Assembly (NCBI GenBank): GCA_025655555.1
Contig: JAHXIQ010000004.1
Location: forward strand, 310,001 to 374,000
Source of the DNA: Candidatus Thiodiazotropha sp. (ex Myrtea sp. 'scaly one' KF741663)
GTDB lineage: Bacteria > Pseudomonadota > Gammaproteobacteria > Chromatiales > Chromatiaceae
Length of the DNA stretch: 64,000 bases
Direction: 5' to 3'
The translations under genes were made by a program, and so were the position numbers. The notes beneath the pieces are model-generated. The model had not been told where the DNA came from and did not search any database. It saw nothing but the letters and a program-made list of their open reading frames with translations. Positions within the stretch are counted from its first letter, which is position 1, and each line of letters begins with the position of its first letter. Below, piece by piece: positions 1-9,922 of the stretch.

Positions 1-3000
1 TCATGTGATAGTAGTGGAGATGTCAATAATGACAATGGCGTTACCTGTGATCTCATCAATGGTTTTGGTGGCAATGGCGCATTTTATTATAATTGGAATG
101 ATGCTGATGCTGATGGCCTCTATGATACTGGGGAGTGCCCGACTGATAATGCCAGCCGGGTTTTTGTTAGTACACTATCTGCACAACAACAAACTAACTT
201 CGCAAACTGGTTCAGCTACTTTCGCAAACGTGAGTATGTGATGAAACGTGCTGTGAGTCAGGTGATTGAGCAGTCAAGGCAACGTATTGGTATCGGAACT
301 ATCAATCGTAATAACCATATTACGAAAGGAACTGAGGTAGGAACACAAGTCAAAGATATCGATGATATTTCATTACCGATTGATGCAACTGCTGCTACGA
401 ATAAAGATACCCTGCTCGATAATCTTTTAGGTGTTAACTCATCTAGTGGGACACCACTTCGGTTAGGTTTGCAGAACACTGGCCGATATTTCATGAACCA
501 GATGAGTAATAGTGCTCTCTTTGGATATACGCCATCCGCACAAGCGGATAGTGCTGCTGGGCATTCTCCAATACTGAATGAGACCCTTGGTGGAACATGC
601 CAGCAAAATTTTGCAATTGTCATGTCCGATGGTTTTTGGAACGGGGGCGATCCCTCAGTAGGAAATACAGATATTGATGGAGCGGGTAGCGATTTTGACG
701 GGCAATCATATTCAGATACGGTTCCGAATACTTTAGCTGATGTTGCGATGCATTATTATGAGACAGACCTTGTGGCTCTTGCTGATGAAGTTCCTACTGT
801 CAGAATACCAGTCGCACTAAATGATCAAACAGAATGTAATAATGTTATTTCAGGTGAAGAAAACCTACATCCGAATTGTTACGATACAAATACTGAACAA
901 CATCTTGTGACATTTACAGTCGCATTTGGTGTCAGGGGCTCAATACCTGAAACAGATGGCCTGGGCAACCCATGCTTACCGCCATCTCGATCTACAGGGG
1001 TGGTTGCAGATAATTGGCCGGCATTATGCAATGCGGCACTGGGCGCTGGTTGGCCAACTCCTGCTGCTAATACGAATAGAACCGTGGACGATATGATGCA
1101 TGCAGCATGGAACGGGCGCGGTTTATTTCTTAGCGCTAAAGATCCCGAGCAGTTGATACTCCGTCTTCAGCAAGCTATAGACGACATTTCATCAAGAAAT
1201 CCAGTGGCTGCCACCGCTGTAGCGGTTGACACATTCAACATACTCAGTGGCGGTAATGTGGTTCAGGGTAAATTCGATTCAAGCTACTGGAGCGGTGAGC
1301 TATACAGTTATGGCATTACTGGTGGGGTGGTCGACACCGTGCCAACGTGGAAAGCGCATGACTTACTGGATTCTCGGGCGTATAACACGAGATTTGCAGT
1401 GACTTATAGCGGCTCTCAGGGAATCCCATTTGAATTTCCTGCAGATTACACAGATTCAAGTGACTTTGGTTCTACTGAGGTAAGCATTGAACAAGTCAGA
1501 GATCTGTTACATGATGCCCCCTTCCCCATTACAACAACAGATGCTACGGAAATAATCGCCAATCAGGCTTATGGAGTAAGCTTAGTTAATTATTTGTTGG
1601 GTGATCACTCAAGCGAAGGAAAGAATGTTGGCGATTTTCGATATCGTGGAACCCATAGATTAGGTGATATTTCACATTCATCACCAGTATATGTTGGTGA
1701 CCCTGATCCCAGTTTGTTTCTAAGTACCTCGTATCAGAGTTGGGCAAATAATTTGACCCCGACGGGTGCCAAAGGCAGAAGAAAAATGATCTATGTCGGC
1801 GCCAATGATGGAGGACTCCATGCATTTGATGCAATAACAGGCGAAGAAGTATTTGTCTACTTTCCCAGAGCTGTATTCAGTGACGACAGCCGAAACGGTC
1901 TTCATTGGTTAGCAGATCAGGCTTATGAGCATCGTTATTACGTAGATGGTGAGTCGGTCGTAGCCGAGGTATATATTGATACTGGTGATGGAGGTGGTCT
2001 TCGTTGGCGTACGATTCTTGTTGGTACTTTACGTGGAGGCGGACGGTCAATCTTTGCAATTGATATCAGTGATCCATCTGAGTTCAATACTGAAGCTGGT
2101 GTGGCCAGCAATATCTTATGGGAATTCACGCATGACGACCTAGGTTACACTTACGGTAAGCCAACAATAGCTCAGTTAAACAATGGGCGTTGGGCTGTGA
2201 TATTAGGCAACGGCTACAACCCCGGTCCTAGTTCCGATGGGAAGGCAAAGTTATTCATAAAGTACTTGGATAATGCTACAGACGTTGAGATTTTACCTGA
2301 TCCAGCTGCCACAAGTCCTATACCCGGTACAATTGTGGGAGGTGATTGCCTCGCGATCAGTAGTGATTGTAACGGATTGTCTTCTCCTGCCGTTGTAGAT
2401 CTTGGTGCTGATAGTGTCGCTGACAGAATTTATGCTGGTGATGTAATGGGAAATCTGTGGGTGTTTGATATTTCTAGTACGCTACCCGCATCGTGGGGGT
2501 TGGCATATGGGTCGAATCCCTTATTTCAAGCAAGGTCAGCTTTAAACGTAGCGCAACCTATTACGAGCCAGCCCATGGTTGTTCTTCACCCGACTGAGAG
2601 ACATAGCAAGACCAGCCCGAACACCATGGTCTTTATTGGTACTGGCCAATACATTGCAGAAAATGACCCGGTTAATACTGGTGATAACACTTTTTACGGT
2701 ATTTGGGATAGTGGGTCTGCAATTACAGTTGGTAGAGGGTCGGCACTAATCGAGCAGACGGTTAATGCTGATACGCTTAGTGGGTTTGATGTGAGATTGC
2801 TGACAAACAATCCTGTTGATTATACAACGAACCGGGGCTGGTATTTTGATCTTCCAGATAGCGGTGAACGCGTGATAGTAAATCCAATTGTATTTGGTGA
2901 TCTCGTTGTCTACACGACCATGGCTCCAGAGTCGAATTTATGTAGTTCATCGGCGGGTTACAGCTGGCTTATGGTGCATAATTTGATTGACGGCACTGAA

Positions 3001-3243
3001 CCTGATTTCGTTTCAATTGATGTGAATAACGATGGAGATTTTGACTCTGATGATCAAGTTGGTGACGAAAATGTTGCTGGTATAAGATCGGGCTCACTAT
3101 ATTGGCAGCCGACCTTGGTTAAGTCAGGTGTTGGTGCTATTGGTACTTTGCTTGTTCCTGCAGAGGACCTAGATACTTATACCTTACAAGGAAATCGGGG
3201 TGTGGGTACACGTTCATCCTGGGGACGTTTTTGGTCGGATTAA
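1..3243 (+). CDS. pilY1: Type IV pilus tip/assembly protein PilY1, 5' end outside the window
   Basis: The frame is open from base 1, so the gene starts upstream of the window; the ATG at 241 is internal. About 1080 residues are visible. PilY1 is the large pilus-tip adhesin and assembly factor. Visible marks are the N-terminal PilY1 segment ending NWFSYFRKREYVMKRAV, a von Willebrand-like stretch (FAIVMSDGFWNGG), a C-terminal beta-propeller with GANDGGLHAFDA and YAGDVMGNLWVFD, and an acidic EF-hand-like loop DVNNDGDFDSDD (bases 3019-3054) that could bind calcium. The propeller loop at about residue 800 (DLGADSVADRIYAGD) lacks the Asn/Gly-rich calcium loop usual there. A pilY2-like gene and a pilin follow, as in classical minor-pilin clusters. 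Confidence 0.93.
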   Translation, partial: SCDSSGDVNNDNGVTCDLINGFGGNGAFYYNWNDADADGLYDTGECPTDNASRVFVSTLSAQQQTNFANWFSYFRKREYVMKRAVSQVIEQSRQRIGIGTINRNNHITKGTEVGTQVKDIDDISLPIDATAATNKDTLLDNLLGVNSSSGTPLRLGLQNTGRYFMNQMSNSALFGYTPSAQADSAAGHSPILNETLGGTCQQNFAIVMSDGFWNGGDPSVGNTDIDGAGSDFDGQSYSDTVPNTLADVAMHYYETDLVALADEVPTVRIPVALNDQTECNNVISGEENLHPNCYDTNTEQHLVTFTVAFGVRGSIPETDGLGNPCLPPSRSTGVVADNWPALCNAALGAGWPTPAANTNRTVDDMMHAAWNGRGLFLSAKDPEQLILRLQQAIDDISSRNPVAATAVAVDTFNILSGGNVVQGKFDSSYWSGELYSYGITGGVVDTVPTWKAHDLLDSRAYNTRFAVTYSGSQGIPFEFPADYTDSSDFGSTEVSIEQVRDLLHDAPFPITTTDATEIIANQAYGVSLVNYLLGDHSSEGKNVGDFRYRGTHRLGDISHSSPVYVGDPDPSLFLSTSYQSWANNLTPTGAKGRRKMIYVGANDGGLHAFDAITGEEVFVYFPRAVFSDDSRNGLHWLADQAYEHRYYVDGESVVAEVYIDTGDGGGLRWRTILVGTLRGGGRSIFAIDISDPSEFNTEAGVASNILWEFTHDDLGYTYGKPTIAQLNNGRWAVILGNGYNPGPSSDGKAKLFIKYLDNATDVEILPDPAATSPIPGTIVGGDCLAISSDCNGLSSPAVVDLGADSVADRIYAGDVMGNLWVFDISSTLPASWGLAYGSNPLFQARSALNVAQPITSQPMVVLHPTERHSKTSPNTMVFIGTGQYIAENDPVNTGDNTFYGIWDSGSAITVGRGSALIEQTVNADTLSGFDVRLLTNNPVDYTTNRGWYFDLPDSGERVIVNPIVFGDLVVYTTMAPESNLCSSSAGYSWLMVHNLIDGTEPDFVSIDVNNDGDFDSDDQVGDENVAGIRSGSLYWQPTLVKSGVGAIGTLLVPAEDLDTYTLQGNRGVGTRSSWGRFWSD

Positions 3244-3274
3244 AAATATTGAGCAAGGTTCTCGAGGTGTTGAT

Positions 3275-3643
3275 ATGAAAACAGAGAGTCATAAACAAAA
3301 ATATTACATGAATACTGTTCTATATAGAGTACTCATGGTAGGAGTTTTATTGATCTCATTTCAGGTGTCTTCAGAAGAGTTTGACTCTCTGGGTGATGGG
3401 GTTTTGTTAAACGTAGAGTCGGAGTCGGTTACAGGGCAGTTCGATGGCATGAATATGAAAACCAATCAGATCTGGGTTGATGATATGGTTTATCTACTAA
3501 GTCGGCCTGTAAATGTTGTAGGTACCCCGACAAAACTTGGACTATTATCTGATATCAAACAAGGTGAAGCTGTAACATTGAAATTGAAATATAACAACAA
3601 AACGCCTTCACAGCCCTATGTTATTAAAATTGAGCGTCATTAA
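3275..3643 (+). CDS. PilY2-like small exported protein of the pilus locus
   Basis: A 122-residue protein follows pilY1 and precedes the pilin gene. I chose ATG 3275 because GAGGTG lies seven bases upstream; a second ATG at 3310 is possible. Residues about 12-33 form a hydrophobic signal or anchor (MNTVLYRVLMVGVLLISF) followed by a small soluble domain. Position, size and export signal match PilY2, a small accessory pilus protein encoded between pilY1 and pilE in Pseudomonas. Identification rests mostly on position; the sequence itself has no motif I can name. Confidence 0.6.
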   Translation: MKTESHKQKYYMNTVLYRVLMVGVLLISFQVSSEEFDSLGDGVLLNVESESVTGQFDGMNMKTNQIWVDDMVYLLSRPVNVVGTPTKLGLLSDIKQGEAVTLKLKYNNKTPSQPYVIKIERH

Positions 3644-3662
3644 GTTAAGATGAGGTGATGCA

Positions 3663-4133
3663 GTGAGAAAAAGTGATTCTGGCGTAACGCTGATTGAGCT
3701 GATGGTCACTCTTGCAATACTGGCTATTTTGGTAACTATCGGATATCCGCTATATACGGATATGCTAGAAAAGTCAAGGCGTTCAGATGCAAGAGCTGGT
3801 TTGTCAAAGCTTGCAATGGCACAAGAAAAATATGCTGCGCTGTTTGGTACATATGCAGACACCATTGTGCAGTTAAATTTTGGCCCAGATGGACTAAACG
3901 ATGACAGCAACGATGTGTTCTTTCATCGCGAGGCTGTGGCAGGGATTAGTGCAGACAATTATACCTTCGCACTAGTTACAGATGGTGTAGCTACAACAAT
4001 GGATTTTACATTTTCTGCTACGGAAGGGGTGGCACAAGCAAGTGATGACTGTAGTGGGTACTCAATAGATCAAACAGGTCTGAAATCTGCAAATTATGAA
4101 GGTGCTGCTGATGTGGATGGAAAGTGTTGGTAA
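3663..4133 (+). CDS. pilE: Type IVa pilin, PilE-type
   Basis: The start is GTG 3663, with GAGGTG just upstream. The N-terminus MRKSDSG/VTLIELMV is a class III prepilin signal: cleavage after Gly7, with Glu5 of the mature protein present. The hydrophobic helix (LMVTLAILAILVTIGYPLY) continues into the amphipathic alpha-1 helix. Two cysteines near the C-terminus (DDCSGY and GKCW) can form the disulfide-bonded D-region loop. At 156 residues it is of normal pilin length. It ends the pilY1-pilY2-pilE run; the 330 bases downstream are AT-rich and gene-free. It is probably a minor or major pilin assembled with PilY1. Confidence 0.9.
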   Translation: MRKSDSGVTLIELMVTLAILAILVTIGYPLYTDMLEKSRRSDARAGLSKLAMAQEKYAALFGTYADTIVQLNFGPDGLNDDSNDVFFHREAVAGISADNYTFALVTDGVATTMDFTFSATEGVAQASDDCSGYSIDQTGLKSANYEGAADVDGKCW

Positions 4134-4462
4134 TTGATGTTATTTATCTACAGTTTATGATTTATTGATCCCGTTCTGTTATTTCACAAATAACAAAAAT
4201 ATCAATAGATATGTATTCTTTAACTATAATAGTCTAATTCAAATTATAAGCAGTGTGTGCTTGGTTTTATTAAGACAATTCAGCTTGTTTCCTATGTCAG
4301 TTTTTCTTAGATACATAGCAAAGAACTATCCTTCTTAATGAATGCCTGTTTATGCAAAATATTTTTCATATTCATGCTGTGAAATAGGCAAGGCTATAAG
4401 TTACTCTTTGTGATTGTTCTTTTTTACTGAACTACTACAGGTAATTAAGCTTAGGGTAATAT
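4134..4462. other. Gene-free AT-rich spacer between convergent pilE and ispH
   Basis: No credible ORF. A 7-bp inverted repeat GTTATTT-N3-AAATAAC lies at 4178-4194 but has no T-tract in either orientation, so it is only a weak candidate terminator. Confidence 0.4.
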
Positions 4463-5422
4463 TTAACCGATTTGCTTCGTAGCAGTTGATAATTCCTTTG
4501 GTAGCGAAAAAACGACTTCCTCACGTTTGCCTCTGCTTTCTATTGCTTCCTTAGCTCCCTTTGACTTGAGATGGTCAATCACGTTTTCTACCAGTATTTC
4601 TGGTGCTGAGGCACCAGCAGTCACCCCTACTGTCTTAGTACCAAATAACCACTGTTCTTTTATGTCCTCCGCACCATCAATAAGGTAAGCGGTTGTGCCG
4701 TGTTTTATAGCAATTTCTTTCAGTCGATTTGAGTTGGAACTGTTGGGCGAGCCAACGACTAAAACTAAATCACATTGTCGAGCCAGGTCTTTCACGGCAT
4801 CCTGTCTATTCTGTGTCGCATAACATATATCTTTTTTCTTAGGCCCTGTGATATTCGGAAATCGAGTGCGTAATGCTTCGATGACCTCTTCCGTATCATC
4901 GATTGATAATGTGGTTTGAGTAACATATGCAATATTTTGGGGTGAGTCGATTTCGAGTTTTTCTACATCTTCTTTGGTAACTACAAGGTGGATATGAGAG
5001 GTGTCTTGATTCCTTGTGCACTGCCCCATAGTCCCTTCAACTTCAGGATGTCCGCGGTGGCCGATGAGTATCACTTCATAACCATCTCGACAGCGACGGG
5101 CTACTTCAAGGTGGACTTTGGTGACTAGTGGGCAGGTTGCATCGAATACCCTCAGTTCCCGTTTTGCAGCTTCTTGTCTTACCGATTGGGAAACGCCGTG
5201 GGCGCTGAATATGACGGTGTTTCCATCAGGTACGTCGTCGAGTTCATCGACAAAAATGGCACCTCTTTGACGTAGACTCTCGACCACAAATCGATTGTGT
5301 ACCACTTCATGCCGAACATAGATCGGCGCACCCAGTTGCTCCAGTGCACGCTCGACAATTTCTATAGCCCGGTCGACACCGGCGCAAAAACCTCGTGGAT
5401 TGGCAAGCAGGATCTGTTTCAT
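4463..5422 (-). CDS. ispH: 4-hydroxy-3-methylbut-2-enyl diphosphate reductase (IspH/LytB)
   Basis: Last enzyme of the non-mevalonate isoprenoid pathway. It converts HMBPP to isopentenyl and dimethylallyl diphosphate in the cytosol using a [4Fe-4S] cluster. The three cluster cysteines are present at about residues 13 (RGFCAGV), 97 (DATCPLV) and 200 (DICYATQ), as is the catalytic Glu in HPEVEGT (about 127) and the substrate-binding GASAPEILV near the C-terminus. Length 319 matches the family. It lies four bases downstream of fkpB, the same pairing seen in E. coli, so the two are almost certainly co-transcribed. Confidence 0.97.
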   Translation of the reverse strand: MKQILLANPRGFCAGVDRAIEIVERALEQLGAPIYVRHEVVHNRFVVESLRQRGAIFVDELDDVPDGNTVIFSAHGVSQSVRQEAAKRELRVFDATCPLVTKVHLEVARRCRDGYEVILIGHRGHPEVEGTMGQCTRNQDTSHIHLVVTKEDVEKLEIDSPQNIAYVTQTTLSIDDTEEVIEALRTRFPNITGPKKKDICYATQNRQDAVKDLARQCDLVLVVGSPNSSNSNRLKEIAIKHGTTAYLIDGAEDIKEQWLFGTKTVGVTAGASAPEILVENVIDHLKSKGAKEAIESRGKREEVVFSLPKELSTATKQIG

Positions 5423-5426
5423 GAAT

Positions 5427-5876
5427 TTACTCGGGTGGATCTACATCCAGTATTGTGGTTTTGAAGAAAAAAGTCTTGCCACTCAGAGGGTGATTGAAAT
5501 CAAGTTGAATCTGTGTGGGTTCTATCTCTACGATGCGGCCTGCTATCTCCTCGCCATTTGATGTGGTAAATCCGATTATCTGATCAACACGTAATTTCAT
5601 TTGATCTGAAAACGTCTCACGATCCATCCATTGCAGATTATCGTCGTCAATAGGGCCATACACCTCATTTCCAATTACCTCCCAGCTCTGTTCATCACCT
5701 GTATTCAGGCCAAGAAGTAAACTCTCCAGCGATGCTTCCATGACCCCATCTCCAAGCGTGAACGATAAAGGCTCATCTTCATAAGTTGAGATGACTTCTG
5801 TGCCGTCCTCCAGTGTCATGGATAAATGCAGCAGCACCCGGCTACCAGGATTAATCCGGTTTCGGTTATTGGGCAT
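5427..5876 (-). CDS. fkpB: FKBP-type peptidyl-prolyl isomerase, SlpA/FkpB type
   Basis: A 149-residue SlyD/SlpA-type FKBP. It has the split FKBP domain: [18 protein letters not shown] at residues 14-31, [20 protein letters not shown] around 43-62, and [13 protein letters not shown] near 130 closing the domain after the insert-in-flap segment. It would act as a cytosolic prolyl isomerase or chaperone. It lacks the His-rich tail of SlyD, which favours FkpB. It lies between a PanE-like dehydrogenase (5 bases upstream) and ispH (4 bases downstream). Confidence 0.92.
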   Translation of the reverse strand: MPNNRNRINPGSRVLLHLSMTLEDGTEVISTYEDEPLSFTLGDGVMEASLESLLLGLNTGDEQSWEVIGNEVYGPIDDDNLQWMDRETFSDQMKLRVDQIIGFTTSNGEEIAGRIVEIEPTQIQLDFNHPLSGKTFFFKTTILDVDPPE

Positions 5877-5881
5877 GGCTG

Positions 5882-6649
5882 TTATACATGGGTTTCAGAT
5901 TCTACTTGTAGCAATAAAGGCAACTCAAGACTGTGTGACTGGGCGTGTTCAAGTGCCCTGGCAAGGCGAGCAGGAGCGCTGCGGCCCATGCATTTGTGGT
6001 CAGGATCTCCATCAAAGGCCTTGGTCATACTCTGGATCAGAACGGACGGGTCGAGAGAGATACCTGTGAGCATCTCCTGAAGGCGAACGACTTCCTCTGC
6101 CACCTCAGTGGCAAACGTGCGGTGGTCTCGCCATAGTTCACCGACTGTCCCCCCGGTACGCAGGCCTGCAATGTTGGTGGTAAGTATATAGAGATTCTTG
6201 ACTACCAGTTCATTGAGTAACTCACTTTTAGAAGTCAGTACTCTGCTGGATATAGACACGGCATCTAACGCCTGAGCGACCAGATGAGCCTGTGGTCCAT
6301 GGACGGGTGAAGGAATTATCACTTTCGCATCCATGCCGGGTTTCTTTTCGAACCAGATGGAGATGACCGTGGGATCCGGCACACCTCGCCAGTCATTGGG
6401 TAGCAGCTCATTCTGTAGTAGACAGAGCTTTGATTTCCATGTCTCCGGGATGCCGTTCAATACCGCCTGCAGGTCATTCTCTCCAACTGCAACCACCACC
6501 AGCTGAGGGTGCTTAATCCTTGCAGTAATCTCGTTCATGTCCGTTTTTCGTGTAATCGGATGCACGCTGTAACCCAGGCGTAGAAAGCCACGGGCAAAGA
6601 CACCACCGATTTCACCAACGCCAATCAGTACAATCTCTTTTTCTGCCAT
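5882..6649 (-). CDS. NAD(P)-binding dehydrogenase, ketopantoate reductase-like
   Basis: A 255-residue protein with an N-terminal Rossmann fold (IVLIGVGEIGGVFARGF, residues about 6-22) and a helical C-terminal domain similar in plan to ApbA/PanE proteins (KNLYILTTNIAGLRTGGTVGELW and DHKCMGRSAPARLARALEHA). It is shorter than PanE (about 300 residues), and the first glycine-rich loop is GVGEIGG rather than GxGxxG with a basic follow-up, so the cofactor is unclear. It heads the three-gene run with fkpB and ispH. Substrate unknown; a true PanE role is possible but not shown. Confidence 0.7.
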   Translation of the reverse strand: MAEKEIVLIGVGEIGGVFARGFLRLGYSVHPITRKTDMNEITARIKHPQLVVVAVGENDLQAVLNGIPETWKSKLCLLQNELLPNDWRGVPDPTVISIWFEKKPGMDAKVIIPSPVHGPQAHLVAQALDAVSISSRVLTSKSELLNELVVKNLYILTTNIAGLRTGGTVGELWRDHRTFATEVAEEVVRLQEMLTGISLDPSVLIQSMTKAFDGDPDHKCMGRSAPARLARALEHAQSHSLELPLLLQVESETHV

Positions 6650-6892
6650 ATTTCATAAAATCGTTTGAGGAATGATGAGTGCATCATAGCGGATCTGCTG
6701 CAAAATCCTAAGCATGTGGATGCGTGGAAAAGACCCGCTGGAAAGTATGAGAAATTCTAAGATAGACAAGGCCACAAGCATGCTTGCGTGGAAGCAACGA
6801 GTATCATCCGCGCAAGAAGCGATGGTATTCGGTTGTTGATTGTTAGGACAGACCCGACTTCTTACTCTGGACAGCAACCATGCGAGTAGTAA

Positions 6893-7033
6893 TCAGTTAA
6901 AAACTTCCTGGGAGAAAAAGAGAAACCCCAGGGAGACAACCAACACAGCGACGGCTGCATACTGGACCAGAATACAGATGCCCGGCAAGTCATTACACAC
7001 CTTGCTGAAGCGGCAGAGTTTACAGTTCTTCAT
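6893..7033 (-). CDS. Small four-cysteine single-pass membrane protein (46 aa)
   Basis: Found by reading the minus strand of a large gap. ATG 7033 is preceded by GAGAGGTAAAGGT, a good ribosome site; an in-frame ATG at 7066 would add 11 residues (MDDLRSLRGKG). The protein starts MKNCKLCRFSKVCNDLPGIC, giving C-x2-C-x5-C-x6-C, then a single hydrophobic helix (about residues 21-40, ILVQYAAVAVLVVSLGFLFF) and a short polar tail. The cysteine cluster next to a membrane anchor suggests metal or redox binding, which is an inference. I do not recognise a named family. The strong RBS, coherent composition and isolated position support a real gene. Confidence 0.62.
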   Translation of the reverse strand: MKNCKLCRFSKVCNDLPGICILVQYAAVAVLVVSLGFLFFSQEVFN

Positions 7034-7333
7034 ACCTTTACCTCTCAAACTGCGGAGGTCGTCCATACATACCTAACGGGTAGATGCGACCTGAACTGTG
7101 ATAGATACCGTCCATGGGTCATAAAGAGTGAGCGCACCTTAAACAGTAAGTCGTAGTGACTTGATGACGCCAGTGTTCCAGCCATTATCCTCGCATAGAA
7201 TAGGGAAGGGAGACAGAAGTTTTCTGTAAAATACGTCCTGTATATTTCTAAGTCTATGGTTTAGAAAGACTTTTATGTCATGGCGGATCGTTATACCATG
7301 ACGCTTTTCCAGCCTGTCTAATGGAGACGAAAG
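7034..7333. promoter_or_regulatory. Divergent intergenic region, no recognised motif
   Basis: About 300 bases between the small Cys protein (minus) and the 110-residue hypothetical gene (plus). It must hold both promoters, but I see no convincing -35/-10 pair or operator. The ORF-like stretches here have no protein character. Confidence 0.3.
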
Positions 7334-7666
7334 ATGTTGATTGAAGGCCCACTCAAGATCGGTGTATTGGATGATCCTGAGCAGCCCGGACGTGAGCTGC
7401 ATATCGATTTTACGACCGAGTTTCAGATGCTGGGACAGCAGGATCAATCAGAGACCTTCACCCGTTATCTCGGTGATCTCCAACAAGGTATTGTCTCGCT
7501 GCCTGAAGATGATCCCAACCGAGCTGGGATGCTGGTCGTCCAGCAGATTACCGAACAGCTTCTACCCCATGTGGCAAATGGGGATTTGGAATTGAGTGAT
7601 ACCATCATCGTGGAGATGGGCCGGGACCATTCCAGTGATTCCCTGATGAGTCTGCTGAATTCATGA
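7334..7666 (+). CDS. Hypothetical 110-residue protein, first gene of the cnoX-rimO run
   Basis: ATG 7334 follows GGAGACGAAAG, a strong ribosome site. The product is acidic and soluble with no signal peptide or membrane segment: MLIEGPLKIGVLDDPEQPG at the start, then a predicted mostly helical body (FQMLGQQDQSETFTRYLGD, then QQITEQLLPHV). Its stop overlaps the next start as ATGA, so translation is probably coupled to the thioredoxin-TPR protein. I do not recognise a family. Linkage to cnoX and rimO suggests a proteostasis or translation role, but this is only context. Confidence 0.75.
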   Translation: MLIEGPLKIGVLDDPEQPGRELHIDFTTEFQMLGQQDQSETFTRYLGDLQQGIVSLPEDDPNRAGMLVVQQITEQLLPHVANGDLELSDTIIVEMGRDHSSDSLMSLLNS

Positions 7667-8526
7667 CAAATCCTGCCTATATCGTTGAAGGTACTGTCGA
7701 TAATTTTGACCACCTGGTACTGGAAAATTCCAAACGCGGATTGGTGCTGGTGGATTTCTGGGCGCCATGGGTGGGTCCGTCTCTCAAGCAACGTGAGATT
7801 CTGATAGATCTCGCAGAAAGTTATCAGGGCAGGTTTCTGTTGGTTTCCGTCAATACCGACGACCAGAAGCCTTTGGCGGAACGATTCGGTGTCCGCAGCC
7901 TGCCATCATTCAAGCTTTTCCGTCATGGAGAGCTGGTGGCTGAGTATCACGGTGTACAACCGGAGGCGGACTATCCCCGTATCGTCGAGTCGTATGTGGA
8001 GAAGCCATTGGACGAGACCAGCCGGCAGGCCATCGCGACCTGGCAGGCAGGGGATCCCAACGCGGCATTGCAGTTGCTGGCTGAGGCGGCTGTGAGTGAG
8101 CCGACGCAGTTGGCGTATCCTGCCCTGATGACGAAAATTCTTATGCGACAGGAGCGTTTCCCTGAAGCTCACACTCTACTCAGTGCGTTACCTCTAGAGG
8201 CACAGGATTCGGTTGAGATACGTAACCTGCTGGCACACCTTGATTTTATTGTGACTGCAAAGGCTGTCGGCGAACGGGAACTACTGCAACAGCAACTCGA
8301 TTCGACACCAGAGGATCCCGAACTGCAGTACGCACTGGCAGCCCTCTCACTCATGAGCGATGATATCCAGACCGCTCTCGATCTGTTGCTTAAGCTGGCC
8401 AGGAGTCAACCGGGTTACCGCAACGGCATCGCTCGCAAGGGTATGCAAGCCGTACTGGATCAGCTGGATGCACAGGATGAACAGGTGGCGCACTATCGGC
8501 GAGAGCTCTATCGCCTGAATTATTGA
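7663..8526 (+). CDS. CnoX/YbbN-like thioredoxin-TPR chaperone lacking both active-site cysteines
   Basis: A 287-residue protein with an N-terminal thioredoxin fold (residues about 10-110: [16 protein letters not shown] then [16 protein letters not shown] with the cis-Pro loop) and a C-terminal TPR-like helical region (about 125-285), the architecture of CnoX (YbbN). CnoX proteins act as holdases that pass unfolded clients to GroEL/DnaK. The catalytic CGPC motif is VGPS here (Val37, Ser40), so classical disulfide exchange is impossible; E. coli CnoX is also redox-degenerate (SQHC). The start overlaps the upstream gene as ATGA, and rimO follows within bases. Confidence 0.85.
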   Translation: MTNPAYIVEGTVDNFDHLVLENSKRGLVLVDFWAPWVGPSLKQREILIDLAESYQGRFLLVSVNTDDQKPLAERFGVRSLPSFKLFRHGELVAEYHGVQPEADYPRIVESYVEKPLDETSRQAIATWQAGDPNAALQLLAEAAVSEPTQLAYPALMTKILMRQERFPEAHTLLSALPLEAQDSVEIRNLLAHLDFIVTAKAVGERELLQQQLDSTPEDPELQYALAALSLMSDDIQTALDLLLKLARSQPGYRNGIARKGMQAVLDQLDAQDEQVAHYRRELYRLNY

Positions 8527-8531
8527 ATACG

Positions 8532-9863
8532 ATGTCAGATACCCCTCCACATATTGGTTTTGTCAGTCTGGGTTGCCCGAAAAACCTGGTCGATTCCGAA
8601 CGTATTCTCAGTCGCTTAAGGGCTGAGGGATATGAGCTTTCCGCTACCTATGAGGGTGCAGACCTGGTGGTGGTCAACACTTGTGGTTTTATCGATGCCG
8701 CAGTCGAAGAATCCTTGGACGCCATTGGTGAGGCGCTGCAGGAGAATGGCCGGGTCATCGTGACCGGCTGCCTTGGCGTGGATGAGGTGCGTATTCGTGA
8801 GGCGCATCCCCAAGTGCTGTCGGTCACCGGTCCCCACGCCTACGAGGCGGTGATGGAGGCGGTACATGCCCAGCTGCCGGCGCCACACGATCCCTTTACC
8901 AGCCTGCTGCCACCGGAAGGTATCAAACTGACCCCGAGACACTTTGCCTATCTGAAAATCTCCGAGGGCTGCAATCACAGTTGCAGCTTCTGCATCATCC
9001 CGGACCTGCGCGGACCACTGGTCAGTCGTCCCATTGGTGAAGTCATGCAGGAGGCAGGGCGTCTGGTGGAATCCGGCGTCAGAGAGTTGCTGGTGGTCTC
9101 GCAGGATACCAGCGCCTATGGTGTCGACCTTAAGTACCGCCCTGATTTCTGGCAGGGACGGCCGCTACAAACCCGTATCCGTGAGCTGGCTGCGGCCTTG
9201 GGTGAGTTACCCGCCTGGATACGTCTGCACTACGTCTATCCCTATCCCCATGTGGATGATCTGATCCCGCTGATGGCCGAAGGCTTGATTCTGCCCTATC
9301 TCGACATGCCCCTGCAGCACGGCAATCAGCGCGTACTGCAATCGATGAAACGTCCTGCCGCAACTGAAAAGGTGCTTTCACGTATTGCCCACTGGCGCAT
9401 TCAATGTCCTGAGCTGACGCTGCGCAGTACCTTCATTGTGGGTTTTCCGGGAGAGACGGAAGCGGAGTTCGAAGAGTTGCTCAATTTTCTGCGTGAGGCG
9501 CAACTCGACCGGGTCGGCTGCTTTGCCTACTCACCCGTAGAGGGCGCCCAGGCCAATGCACTACCCGATGCGGTGCCGGATGAGGTCAAAGAGGAGCGGC
9601 GCGCCCGCTTCATGCAGGTGCAGACCGAGATCAGTCGTCAGCGGCTACAGGCGAAGATCGGCAGTGAAGCCATCGTTCTGGTGGATGAGGTCAAGGAGAA
9701 ACAGGTGGTGGCGCGCAGTTCGGCGGATGCCCCGGAGATCGATGGCCGGGTCTTCATACCAGGCGCCTGGGAGTTGGAACCGGGAGACTTTGTCCGTGTG
9801 CGGATAACCGGTGCCACAGCCCACGATCTGCAAGCCGAGCCGCTGGAAACGGATGAGGAGTAG
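8532..9863 (+). CDS. rimO: Ribosomal protein S12 methylthiotransferase RimO
   Basis: Radical-SAM methylthiotransferase that modifies the conserved Asp of ribosomal protein S12. The N-terminal UPF0004 domain carries cluster cysteines at about 15 (SLGCPKN), 51 (NTCGF) and 80 (VTGC). The radical-SAM triad is CNHSCSFC at about 147-154, and a C-terminal TRAM domain (VLVDEV and [17 protein letters not shown]) binds substrate. I prefer ATG 8532 ([18 protein letters not shown]), which matches the RimO N-terminus, over the in-frame TTG 8523 that overlaps the upstream stop. At 443 residues it is of family length. It is the last gene of the three-gene run. Confidence 0.96.
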   Translation: MSDTPPHIGFVSLGCPKNLVDSERILSRLRAEGYELSATYEGADLVVVNTCGFIDAAVEESLDAIGEALQENGRVIVTGCLGVDEVRIREAHPQVLSVTGPHAYEAVMEAVHAQLPAPHDPFTSLLPPEGIKLTPRHFAYLKISEGCNHSCSFCIIPDLRGPLVSRPIGEVMQEAGRLVESGVRELLVVSQDTSAYGVDLKYRPDFWQGRPLQTRIRELAAALGELPAWIRLHYVYPYPHVDDLIPLMAEGLILPYLDMPLQHGNQRVLQSMKRPAATEKVLSRIAHWRIQCPELTLRSTFIVGFPGETEAEFEELLNFLREAQLDRVGCFAYSPVEGAQANALPDAVPDEVKEERRARFMQVQTEISRQRLQAKIGSEAIVLVDEVKEKQVVARSSADAPEIDGRVFIPGAWELEPGDFVRVRITGATAHDLQAEPLETDEE

Positions 9864-9922
9864 TTTGGTGATTTCGGCGCATCCCTGCGCCGGCCAACCC
9901 GTTGCGTGAACGCAGGACAGCC

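Noticed and set aside
5-241. 78-codon frame at the window start
   Set aside because: It overlaps the frame-1 pilY1 coding sequence, which is open from base 1 and has PilY1 motifs.
6653-6877. 74-codon minus-strand frame
   Set aside because: No ribosome site and no coherent protein features; next to the better-supported small gene at 6893-7033.
9875-9892. Hairpin CGGCGCA/TGCGCCG after rimO
   Set aside because: Good stem but no T-tract on either side, so a terminator call is not supported.
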